Assembly (NCBI GenBank): GCA_050013075.1
Contig: JBEKFZ010000018.1
Span: 1 to 57,206, forward strand
Origin: JBEKIK01 sp050013075
GTDB lineage: Bacteria > Planctomycetota > Planctomycetia > Pirellulales > Thermoguttaceae
Direction: 5' to 3'
DNA: 57,206 bases
A program made the position numbers and the translations under genes. Below, piece by piece: positions 50,332 to 57,206 of the stretch (positions within the stretch are counted from its first letter, which is position 1; the number at the start of each line of letters is the position of its first letter). Under the pieces are notes generated by a model that searched no databases, was not told the origin of the DNA, and saw only the letters and a list, made by a program, of their open reading frames with translations.

Positions 50332-51357
50332 ATGGATTTCAAGGACCTTGCGGGATTGAGTGAACCTCTTAAAAGGCTCATCGAGGTGATTGCTGAGGGG
50401 ATTGGTGGAGTCTCACGCCATTTGCTCACGCGAAAGAATGCAGACGCAAAAGCGTACGAGATCCGAACTATTGCTCAAGCAATTGCGGAAAGCCAGAAAC
50501 TCCTTGGGCCTGTAAAATATGAAAATGGTAGCATTCTGATCGAGGCATCCGCAAGTGTGGAGCAAACTCTACTTCCCGAAGCCACCTGGGACCAAAGGGT
50601 TATTTCTCGTATGGCATTTCAAGAGGCCAAGAAGCAATCGAATATAGAATATATCACGCAACAAGCAGCAGAAGAACTTCGTGACGAAAAGAGTGTTACA
50701 CAGGAAAGACCTGACAGTGATTGGATTACCCATTTCTTTCGTATTGCAGAAGACATAACAACCGACCAAATGCAGATGCTTTGGGGTAAGATTCTTGCCG
50801 GAGAAGTGAAGAAGCCAGGCTCATACTCATTGCGGGCACTTGATTTACTTAAAAATATCACTAAGCAAGAGGCAGAGATTTTTGAGAGGGTCGGGAGGAT
50901 TAGCTTTCAGTCCGAAGGAAAGGCATTTGTCCCTAATCCCGATAATGGCAAGTACCTGAAAGAGTATTTCGGGCTAAAGTTCACCGATTTTCTGATGCTT
51001 CGTGAGGTCAATTTACTTGTGGCAAACGATTTAGAATTCCAAATTTCACCAGTAGAGCAAAATGCGCAAATTGTTTTTACATGTGGCAATACGTGTGTAT
51101 TGATCAAACGGTCTATAGATACACCTCAGCGATCAATGTCAATGAAAGTCATTGTGTTTACAGAGATTGGTCATCAACTTCTTCAGTTAATAGAGAGGAC
51201 GCCTGCTGATCCTAACTATATCAAGAAGTTTGCATCGTTCTTTCGATCGGAGGGTGTTACCATCTATTCTGGTTTGATCGTTGAATGGCAAGGCGACGGA
51301 TTTCATTACAATAATCTCTATGAGGTCCCTGCCGAATCCGATACAAAAAAGGGATAG
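50332..51357 (+). CDS. DUF2806 protein
   Basis: 341 residues. W-I-T-H-F-F-R-I-A-E-D-I-T-T-D-Q-M-Q-M-L-W-G-K-I-L-A-G-E is the strong family mark, followed by a domain that contains F-L-M-L-R-E-V-N-L. The N-terminus begins with a short amphipathic segment (L-A-G-L-S-E-P-L-K-R-L-I-E-V-I-A). DUF2806 proteins are scattered, often near phage or defence genes; their function is unknown. Composition is more AT-rich than the genome core, pointing to transfer. GGCAGGAG stands before the start. Single gene with a terminator. Confidence 0.82.
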   Translation: MDFKDLAGLSEPLKRLIEVIAEGIGGVSRHLLTRKNADAKAYEIRTIAQAIAESQKLLGPVKYENGSILIEASASVEQTLLPEATWDQRVISRMAFQEAKKQSNIEYITQQAAEELRDEKSVTQERPDSDWITHFFRIAEDITTDQMQMLWGKILAGEVKKPGSYSLRALDLLKNITKQEAEIFERVGRISFQSEGKAFVPNPDNGKYLKEYFGLKFTDFLMLREVNLLVANDLEFQISPVEQNAQIVFTCGNTCVLIKRSIDTPQRSMSMKVIVFTEIGHQLLQLIERTPADPNYIKKFASFFRSEGVTIYSGLIVEWQGDGFHYNNLYEVPAESDTKKG

Positions 51358-51395
51358 CCCAACAATGGCTATGTGGTACTTGTTATTGGGGGAAT

Positions 51396-51445
51396 AAAGG
51401 GGACATTCTGGTTTTCCATTTATATATAGAATGCCCCCTTTTTTT
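51396..51445 (+). terminator. Terminator after the DUF2806 gene
   Basis: AAAGGGGACATTCT ... AGAATGCCCCCTTTTTTT: a 14-bp stem with one mismatched pair, a 17-base loop and a T-run. The word GGGGACATTCTGGTTTTCCAT recurs at 52086-52107, so it is also part of an interspersed repeat. Confidence 0.8.
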
Positions 51446-51464
51446 ATTCTAAAGGAGATGAAGT

Positions 51465-51857
51465 ATGAACATACTTGCCAAGTACACCGACCAGGTCTAT
51501 GCATCACTGCGCATCGTAGCGGGATTAATGTTTTCCTTTCACGGAGCCCAGAAAATCCTTGGCATTCTAAGCGAATTCCGGCCCGGTGTGGGATCGCAAC
51601 TTTGGTTTGGCGGGCTTATCGAGTTGATTTGCGGCCTGCTCGTATTGGTGGGTTTCCAGACCTGCTGGGCGGCTTTCATCGCGAGTGGCGAAATGGCCGT
51701 GGCTTATTTTCAGTTTCATTGGAAGTTCCAATTCGGCCAGAAAATTTTCCCGACCATTAACGGGGGCGAACTGGCAGCCCTCTATAGTTTTGTTTTCCTC
51801 TTCATCGCTACCCGCGGCGGAGTGATGTGGTGCCTGGAAAAGAAAAATATAACTTGA
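51465..51857 (+). CDS. DoxX-family membrane protein
   Basis: 130 residues with four membrane helices. R-I-V-A-G-L-M-F-S-F-H-G-A-Q-K-I-L-G near the start and G-L-I-E-L-I-C-G-L-L-V-L-V-G are DoxX marks. AAAGGAG before the ATG. DoxX-type proteins are linked to redox or stress functions, mostly unproven. Stands alone between two repeat elements. Confidence 0.9.
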   Translation: MNILAKYTDQVYASLRIVAGLMFSFHGAQKILGILSEFRPGVGSQLWFGGLIELICGLLVLVGFQTCWAAFIASGEMAVAYFQFHWKFQFGQKIFPTINGGELAALYSFVFLFIATRGGVMWCLEKKNIT

Positions 51858-52156
51858 TCAAAGGTTATTATTTAGCGGATTGCAGTATATAAACAAAAAT
51901 AATTGAAACATAATCCATTTTCATCACGAAAGAGCGAAAGAACGAAAACACGAAATATAAAACCCTCAATTTTTTTTCGTGTTTTCGTTCTTTCGTGTTT
52001 TCGTGATAAATAATAGTTATTTCATGTAGTTCGCTGCAAACGGCTAAAGTGTTACTATCAAAGAAAAAGCAGATTGGGAGATAACGGGGATATTCTGGTT
52101 TTCCATAAAATTAGAATGTCCATTTTATTATCCTAAGGTCTGCCATAGGAATCGCA
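51858..52156. repeat. Intergenic with long inverted repeat
   Basis: Arms of ~35 bp made of CGAAAGAACGAAAACACGAAA (51921-51955) and its inverse (51975-52009) enclose ~20 bp. A second element at 52086-52130 repeats the word found in the terminator at 51396. No gene. Confidence 0.75.
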
Positions 52157-52909
52157 ATGCGTAAACCTTCCATTCCCAAAACTCGGCCGCTGGCGAAGGG
52201 ACTGGTGATACTTCACGAAGACAGGGATATTCTTGTGGTGGATAAACCGGCGGGGCTTTTAACGGTGGGCACCGATAGGGAAAAATCACGCACCGCTTAC
52301 TTTATTCTGACGAATTATGTCCGCAAGGGCCGGCCCAGGGCCCGGGACCGCGTTTTTATCGTGCACCGGTTGGATAGGGAAGCTTCAGGCATACTCATCT
52401 TCGCTAAAAATGAACAGGCCAAGCTCCGTTTGCAGGGCCAGTGGAATGAGACGCAGAAAAAGTATCTTGCCGTCGTTCACGGCAAGTGCAAAAAAAGTTC
52501 GGAAACCATCAGTACATACCTGGCCGAAAACAAAGCCCAGGTGGTGTACTCCACGACGGACACGGCCAAAGGCAAGTTGTCGCATACCGCTTATAAAGTG
52601 CTCCGTCAGACAAAGGAATTTGCTTTGCTGGAAGTGGATCTCTTGACGGGCCGAAAGAACCAGATCCGCGTGCATCTGTCCGGTATTGGGCACCCGATCG
52701 TGGGTGATAAGAAATATGGGAAAGGCAGTGGATCATACACACATCTGGCGCTTCATGCCCGAACGATTTCCTTCAAACACCCCACGAGCGGCGAGCAGCT
52801 TACTTTTGTGGCGAAAGTGCCCGGATATTTCAGCAAGCTGGTTGGAAAGATAGATTATGGGGACCGCCCGATAGGCTTCGCAACCATATCGCCGAAGGGG
52901 GAGAAATAA
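52157..52909 (+). CDS. RluA-family pseudouridine synthase
   Basis: 250 residues. The catalytic motif H-R-L-D-R-E-A-S-G (Asp essential), D-I-L-V-V-D-K-P-A-G-L-L near the start, and G-R-K-N-Q-I-R-V-H-L and H-A-L-type motif L-A-L-H-A-R are complete. It converts uridine to pseudouridine in rRNA or tRNA; the exact target (RluA, RluC, RluD or TruC type) is not clear. No S4 domain is present. Single gene. Confidence 0.92.
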   Translation: MRKPSIPKTRPLAKGLVILHEDRDILVVDKPAGLLTVGTDREKSRTAYFILTNYVRKGRPRARDRVFIVHRLDREASGILIFAKNEQAKLRLQGQWNETQKKYLAVVHGKCKKSSETISTYLAENKAQVVYSTTDTAKGKLSHTAYKVLRQTKEFALLEVDLLTGRKNQIRVHLSGIGHPIVGDKKYGKGSGSYTHLALHARTISFKHPTSGEQLTFVAKVPGYFSKLVGKIDYGDRPIGFATISPKGEK

Positions 52910-52919
52910 AAGGCAAGAT

Positions 52920-53012
52920 GTAGGTCAGGCACTCCGTGCCTGACAGTTAAATTATGTACATGTTGCCCTACAGATTGGCAGGCAATTGTCAGGCACGGAG
53001 TGCCTGACCTAC
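52920..53012. repeat. MITE-like element with perfect 26-bp inverted ends
   Basis: GTAGGTCAGGCACTCCGTGC and six more bases (52920-52945) are repeated exactly inverted at 52987-53012, around a 41-bp centre. Each arm is itself palindromic (CAGGCAC-TCC-GTGCCTG), so each is a REP-type hairpin. Confidence 0.85.
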
Positions 53013-53020
53013 TAAGCATT

Positions 53021-54352
53021 TTATTCCGTCCGTGTGATTGCCTCATCCAGCAATTCCGGCAGGTTCGACAAGCGGCGGAGATCGGCTACCAGCCGCGGAT
53101 GGCCGAAGATGCGGACTCGCTTTACGTAGTCGTCGAATTGTTGGGTGGCCAGGGTGTGGATCACCGGCGAAACTTCGCCTAGCGGGCGGTACACGCTTTC
53201 CTTGGGGAAAAAGATTTCGACGTTGAATTCCACTTCCTTTTTGACCGGCGGGGCGTCGAATAGGATTTCATGCGGGGCGACCACGCGGCCCAAGGCCGTG
53301 CTCACGGCGGCCGCAAATTGCTCGGCGCAGGCGACCAGCCAGGGATACGGCCGGCGGGCCAGACGCTGATAAAAATCGCGGTGCTCGATAAAACTGTATT
53401 GGGCCAGGCGCTTGAACAATTGACGCGTGGGCCCGAATAGACCGCCGAGCAATTCGCCCGCCGGAGAGCCTTCGCCGGCTCGGAGCAGTTCGGCGATCAT
53501 CTCCTGTTCGGTCATGCGGAACAGCGTATCCAGGTCCAGTGAGCCGTGCAGCAGGTAAAATGCCCGTTGCAGCATGGCCGTGGCCGAACGCACACCGTGA
53601 TGCCAGTAGACTTCGCTAAACATCACATAGCGGGCGAAAACCATCAGTTCGGCGGCGGTTTTACCTTTGTCGGTAATGGCCACTCCGTCGCCCGATTGGT
53701 TCAGGCACAAACTGCCCAGCAGGCGTTGCTGATCGAAGTGCCGGCCGTAGGGCACTCCGGCGTGCAGGCTGTCGCGGAACAGATAATCCATTTTGTCTAT
53801 GTCGATCGGCCCGGAGATCATGCTGTGCAAGATGCGCGAAGCGGCGTCGCGGGGTTTTTCGCTAAGCAGGGCCACGACGTCGCGGGGGTTAATGTCCCAA
53901 TCGTGCCGCAAAACATCGGCAATTTCACCTTCCAATATAAAACTGTTGGCAAAAAGTTCGTGGCTGGGTACGCTGGGCAGGCATATATCTTCGATCGGAT
54001 GACAAAACGGCCAATGGCCCAGGTCGTGCAGCAGGGCGGCCGCGATAAAGACCTCGGCCTCACGAGGGTGAATAGCGTCGGTGAACCGCTGGTCGTGCGA
54101 AAGCTGCTTCAGATATAACAACCCCAAGCGATACACGCCCAGGCAGTGCTCGAAACGGGTGTGGATAGCGGCCGGATAAACCAGCGATACCAAGCCTAAT
54201 TGGCTGATCCGCCCCAGCCGGCGGAAATCGGCGGCGTCGATAAGCTGCCTCACTCGGGCCGTCAACGGCACGTCCACCTCGGGCGGAATACGGACCATCG
54301 AGCGCCGAGAATCCAAAGCAACGACTTCCGGTATGTCGAGAAGAGATGGCAT
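53021..54352 (-). CDS. HD-domain phosphohydrolase (SAMHD1/YdhJ-like)
   Basis: 443 residues. The HD metal site is clear: H-T-R-F-E-H and L-L-H-D-L-G-H-W-P-F, later I-D-I-D-K-M-D-Y-L-F-R-D, all as in bacterial HD phosphohydrolases related to SAMHD1 and dGTPases. The likely reaction is hydrolysis of (d)NTPs or another phosphate ester; the substrate is unknown. The frame is open to 54493 but includes simple repeats (ATGAATGTTGAATGATG), so the ATG at 54352 is chosen. Single gene. Confidence 0.88.
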   Translation of the reverse strand: MPSLLDIPEVVALDSRRSMVRIPPEVDVPLTARVRQLIDAADFRRLGRISQLGLVSLVYPAAIHTRFEHCLGVYRLGLLYLKQLSHDQRFTDAIHPREAEVFIAAALLHDLGHWPFCHPIEDICLPSVPSHELFANSFILEGEIADVLRHDWDINPRDVVALLSEKPRDAASRILHSMISGPIDIDKMDYLFRDSLHAGVPYGRHFDQQRLLGSLCLNQSGDGVAITDKGKTAAELMVFARYVMFSEVYWHHGVRSATAMLQRAFYLLHGSLDLDTLFRMTEQEMIAELLRAGEGSPAGELLGGLFGPTRQLFKRLAQYSFIEHRDFYQRLARRPYPWLVACAEQFAAAVSTALGRVVAPHEILFDAPPVKKEVEFNVEIFFPKESVYRPLGEVSPVIHTLATQQFDDYVKRVRIFGHPRLVADLRRLSNLPELLDEAITRTE

Positions 54353-54484
54353 GGGAAAAAATGATGAATGTTGAATGATGAATGCTGAATTACAGACAGT
54401 TATATTAACATATTTTATCAGACATGGGGTAGAGGCCGAGGGGCTGGAATAGCGGAATGATAACATTGGGCGCGAAAAGTCGCG

Positions 54485-54502
54485 AAACCGCAAGCGGTTT
54501 TT
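54485..54502 (+). terminator. Short hairpin with T-run
   Basis: AAACCGC-AA-GCGGTTTTTT. The same hairpin AAACCGCAAGCGGTTT occurs at 39497-39512 inside the end of miaA. On the minus strand it follows the stop of the zinc-ribbon gene at 54538 but lacks a good T-run in that direction. Confidence 0.5.
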
Positions 54503-54537
54503 TCCGCGTAATTTTTTAATTTAATATTCATCATTTA

Positions 54538-55227
54538 TTATTTTACAATTATATCCCAAATCCAGCCCAGTCCGGCGGTCCAGCGGAGGAGGATTATTAC
54601 CAAGAGGTAAAAAGAGTAATGGAAAAACCCATTGCCGTATTCCAGATCGAACGTGGTTACGGCAATCATCGTGCCGGCGGCGAAAAACGGCGGGGCGATA
54701 AAAACCCAGTTCCAGACGTCGCCGGTCAAGACAATATCGGACACATAAGCGAACACGCCCCACAGCAGGGCGTAAATCAATCCGCAAATTGCCGAGCGGA
54801 TGAAAAGCGATTTGCTCTTATAGGGTTCCAATTCATCGTCGTAAAGGAAGCTATAACCGGCCATGGCCAATAGGGGTGAAATCAGCGCCAATCCCAAGGC
54901 GGTGACAAGGAGGTTATCTTTAAACAGCCCTATTTTCCCGCCCAGCAAGGCCCCTGTGAAAATCGCCGTCGCAACACAGGCGACGCCCGCCGCGGCCAGG
55001 GGATTGAATTTGGCTTCCTCCCGTGGAATAGGCTTAAGCACCAGTTGGCCGGTGGTGCTCTGACCGCCATTATCGAATTGTTCGGGCGTGTGGATTATGA
55101 CTTCGTCGTTTTTGGCGGGAACCTTGATTGGGTGTTTGCAATTCGGGCAGTGGCCGGATTTTCCGGCGAATTTTTCATTGACCGCAAAACGCTTCCGGCA
55201 ACCTGGACAAACAACAAGAATGGACAT
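54538..55227 (-). CDS. Zinc-ribbon multi-span membrane protein
   Basis: 229 residues. The N-terminal zinc ribbon is C-P-G-C-R-K ... C-P-N-C-K (residues 7-26) ending I-K-V-P. A linker leads to five membrane helices (~75-100, 107-133, 145-172, 178-200, 205-228). The frame is open to 55263; the ATG at 55227 starts directly at the ribbon. Third protein of this style in the window (with 8649 and 55724), but with a C-P-x-C first half. Function unknown; a planctomycete-typical architecture. Confidence 0.8.
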   Translation of the reverse strand: MSILVVCPGCRKRFAVNEKFAGKSGHCPNCKHPIKVPAKNDEVIIHTPEQFDNGGQSTTGQLVLKPIPREEAKFNPLAAAGVACVATAIFTGALLGGKIGLFKDNLLVTALGLALISPLLAMAGYSFLYDDELEPYKSKSLFIRSAICGLIYALLWGVFAYVSDIVLTGDVWNWVFIAPPFFAAGTMIAVTTFDLEYGNGFFHYSFYLLVIILLRWTAGLGWIWDIIVK

Positions 55228-55723
55228 ACGGTTTCTCGCGATCAAAGTTAGCTCTAACTCCAATTCCTAATTTAGTTTCCTACACCCCGCAATAGAGTCA
55301 AGGAATATGCCCGATGAACCTGCCCTAAAAACAAAAATTTCCTGGAATTCTGGTTGTATTTGCATGGCCGATAAAGTAGTATCAATAAAAATAGGTCGGC
55401 CGCGGTAAATAGGCGATACCCATCTCCTCTGGAAAATCGAGTTTTGAACGTTCGTTGGGCCTAGTTCTTCGGGTCTTGGGTAGCCCGGCGGTCGAGTTTT
55501 GATTTCTGAACCGCAAAATCAACAATCGCACCACCCATATTGGTGGTTTTTGGATTTTATTGCCAATTGAAATGGAGGAATCGAGAAGAGCTTTTAGGAA
55601 CACGAAATACATCATCGAGCTGAGTTTTTAGATCACAAGCCGGCCGAAATGGCAAACAATAAGAACTCTCTTAATGAAAGAGAGATTCGATAAACTCGGG
55701 CTGTTTTGCAATAGGAGGTGAGT
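55228..55723. other. Intergenic, no gene supported
   Basis: About 495 bp between divergent zinc-ribbon genes. One weak minus-strand frame (55382-55615) has no binding site or recognisable motif. No clear hairpins. Confidence 0.45.
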
Positions 55724-56293
55724 GTGATCGAATTTCTATGCCCAAACAATCATAAAATCCGCTGTTCCGACGATCGAGCGGGACTAGAAGCTAAATGTCC
55801 GAAATGCGGGGTGAAATTTCTCATACCCTCCGACGGGTCCGCCGAAAAAATGGCGGTCCATCAGGCAGTCGGTTCAGACCAGACCACTAACATGACCGAT
55901 TCGCATATTTCGCTCGATGCACTGGAGAAAAAATCCACGGGCGAATCGAGCGCCGCCGTTTTTCAGTCCCCTAAATCCACTTCATCCATCAAGACCAGCG
56001 CCGCCACCACCGCCAGGCTCCAAGCAGCCACGTCCGCCGCTGCGCCTTCCATGGCCCGAGTGTTTGCACAACTCTGGGCTGAAAAACCCAAAGACGCGAT
56101 CTTGGAAATAATCTTGCGAAACGGCGAAGTTTACAAGCCCGATCTGTACTCGAAAAAATTCTCCCTTCAAAATCAAGGGGTCTTCGCAGTCAAGGAAATG
56201 GATGGAACCTATACGATTATCATGGTCTCCTGGGATTCACTCTCGCACGTGCAAATACGCAAGATGCACAACCTGCCCGGGGAATTTGATTAG
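55724..56293 (+). CDS. Zinc-ribbon protein with unknown C-terminal domain
   Basis: 189 residues. It begins I-E-F-L-C-P-N-N-H-K-I ... C-P-K-C-G-V-K-F-L-I-P, the same ribbon as at 8649-9578. After a Ser/Thr/Ala-rich linker comes a small beta-rich domain (~110-185: I-L-R-N-G-E-V-Y-K-P-D, then S-H-V-Q-I-R-K). A GTG at 55718 would touch the AGGAGG site, so the GTG at 55724 (six bases spacing) is preferred. No membrane helix. Its last ~55 bases are repeated just downstream. Confidence 0.78.
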   Translation: MIEFLCPNNHKIRCSDDRAGLEAKCPKCGVKFLIPSDGSAEKMAVHQAVGSDQTTNMTDSHISLDALEKKSTGESSAAVFQSPKSTSSIKTSAATTARLQAATSAAAPSMARVFAQLWAEKPKDAILEIILRNGEVYKPDLYSKKFSLQNQGVFAVKEMDGTYTIIMVSWDSLSHVQIRKMHNLPGEFD

Positions 56294-56347
56294 GATAAAA
56301 GGGCCGGTTTGTTCCGGGGAAGTAAATGCCCGGGGGCCACCTGCGCC

Positions 56348-56406
56348 CTCGCATGTGCAAATCCGCAAGATACGGGACCTGCCGGCGGAGTTTAATGATA
56401 AAAAAG
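56348..56406 (+). repeat. Copy of the 3' end of the zinc-ribbon gene
   Basis: Matches 56242-56300: both encode S-H-V-Q-I-R-K followed by a variant of L-P-x-E-F-D/N. The copy has no start and is probably the tail of a deleted tandem paralogue. Confidence 0.8.
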
Positions 56407-56423
56407 ATTCCCGACCCCTTTAA

Positions 56424-56458
56424 TCTGCCCACCGGATCAAGAACCGGTGCCACACGCG
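56424..56458. repeat. REP-like palindrome
   Basis: TGCCCACCGG-ATCAAGAA-CCGGTGCCAC, the same style as the palindromes at 16572-16705. Confidence 0.6.
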
Positions 56459-56550
56459 GTGATCCAGACCACGGCAATGCCGGGGATTTTGGCTTTAAGG
56501 TCGGAGGAAATAGTAAGGGGGAGCATTGCAACCAGACGGTCATGCGATCT

Positions 56551-57206
56551 CTATTTCTTCTCGATTTTCTCCAAAGCCTCTTTTACAAGCGGAGCATCAT
56601 TCGGATCTCCCGTCATGAGCAGTGCCGTGAGGGCGGGAACAGCTATCTTCGCCTTCGGGCCAATCTCTCCTAAAGCCCAAGCGGCATTGTCTAGAACTGG
56701 CACTTCTTTGTCATTCAACAATTCGATGAGGGCCGGGATTGCCGACTCAGCCTCAGGGCCTTTCTCTCCTAATACATGAGCCGCCCTATGCCGGACCAGC
56801 CAATCCTTGTCTTTGAGTAATTCTATGATGGTTGATTTGGCCGTCGTCGATTGGGGATTTATGCCGATTCCCCACAGGGCTGAGGCGGCTGCACATCGAA
56901 TCAAACTATCTTTGTCATGGAGTAGTGTTGAAAGGACCGGAAGGGCTTCTTTCGACTCGGGACCGATTCCACCCAGAGCCAAGATAGCGGCATAGCGAGT
57001 CTGCCGATCTTCATCATTAAACAATTCCATGATGGTCGGTATTGCTGTCTTAGCATCTGGACCAATGTTTCCCAAACTCCAAGCAGCACTTCTCCGAACC
57101 TCACAATCCTTGTCCTTGAGCAATTCCGTGAGGACCGGAATAGCTGCTTTGGCTTTCATTGTTCCCAATACTTGAAGAACAAGTATCTGTTGGCTTGCCG
57201 GGCTCC
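56551..57206 (-). CDS. HEAT-repeat protein, 5' end outside the window
   Basis: At least five HEAT/PBS-lyase-type repeats of ~37 residues are visible, each with A-I-P-x-L-x-E-L-L-x-D-K-D and A-A-x-A-L-G-x-I-G-P (variants). A TTG at 57168 opens the longest start-bounded frame, but the frame continues without stop to the window edge with fitting residues (S-Q-Q-I-L-V-L-Q-V-L-G), so the real start lies beyond 57206. A protein-protein scaffold is likely; no further function can be given. The C-terminus is complete (E-A-L-E-K-I-E-K-K). Confidence 0.85.
   Translation of the reverse strand, partial: SPASQQILVLQVLGTMKAKAAIPVLTELLKDKDCEVRRSAAWSLGNIGPDAKTAIPTIMELFNDEDRQTRYAAILALGGIGPESKEALPVLSTLLHDKDSLIRCAAASALWGIGINPQSTTAKSTIIELLKDKDWLVRHRAAHVLGEKGPEAESAIPALIELLNDKEVPVLDNAAWALGEIGPKAKIAVPALTALLMTGDPNDAPLVKEALEKIEKK

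Noticed and set aside
1..57206. tRNA, rRNA or known riboswitch genes
   Set aside because: I looked for T-loop GTTCGANNC-type motifs and for conserved riboswitch boxes and found none that could be supported by eye; a covariance search would be decisive.

Overview
The window looks like a chromosomal segment of a planctomycete (Planctomycetota; a Pirellulales-like lineage is my guess, from gene content only). The signs are three PEP-CTERM surface proteins, GYF and zinc-ribbon proteins that begin with a C-P-N-x-H motif, futalosine-pathway menaquinone genes, a NatB permease fused to a CPBP protease, many small lipoproteins, and intergenic DNA full of dispersed palindromes. I found no rRNA gene, no tRNA gene and no CRISPR array.

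Layout. 0-8.4 kb: a PEP-CTERM protein, two paralogous unknown genes, a large hybrid sensor kinase whose last ~130 bp exist again as a remnant at 260-386, and a DUF900-type alpha/beta-hydrolase lipoprotein. 8.6-11.1 kb: a GYF-domain membrane protein and a membrane P-loop ATPase in one operon. 11.2-16.4 kb: a compact defence-like island. On the + strand are a frameshifted ribbon-helix-helix gene, a DNA methyltransferase and a predicted restriction nuclease. Converging on them is a three-gene operon for a winged-helix-like protein and a Bergerat-fold (GHKL, MORC-like) ATPase split over two genes. The island lies between inverted copies of a 20-bp motif, one of them in the leader of a broken REP-associated transposase. 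This is the best candidate for an undescribed system. 16.9-19.7 kb: small lipoproteins and a secreted Cys-Ala-Pro repeat protein.

19.5-25.6 kb is housekeeping: a FAD/Fe-S oxidoreductase, folE, a LON-domain protein, nth and dcd. 25.7-27.8 kb is a toxin-antitoxin-like island: an orphan antitoxin-like gene, DUF4160, DUF2442, an AT-rich DUF4268 nuclease-like gene and hicBA. 27.8-36.6 kb holds an AAA ATPase and then mqnA, mqnC, an ABC transporter (ATPase plus permease-protease fusion) and an amidohydrolase that may be the aminodeoxyfutalosine deaminase of the same pathway. Two 126-bp MITE-like elements lie in this block, one next to the mqnA promoter.

37.1-38.5 kb carries two C-type-lectin PEP-CTERM genes behind duplicated leaders. 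38.5-46.7 kb holds miaA, an AhpD-like protein, an S41 peptidase, aspS, a thioredoxin-fold lipoprotein, and NAD synthetase split into amidase and synthetase genes. 46.8-50.1 kb has brnTA, a B12-type radical SAM gene, a decayed PIN toxin with its antitoxin, and duplicated junk including a fragment resembling the end of nadE. 50.3-57.2 kb holds DUF2806, DoxX, RluA-like, HD-domain and zinc-ribbon genes, and ends inside a HEAT-repeat gene.

Start sites were moved from the longest open frame wherever a better-placed ribosome binding site or family length argued for it; each case is noted. All functions are read from motifs by eye; no database search was run.
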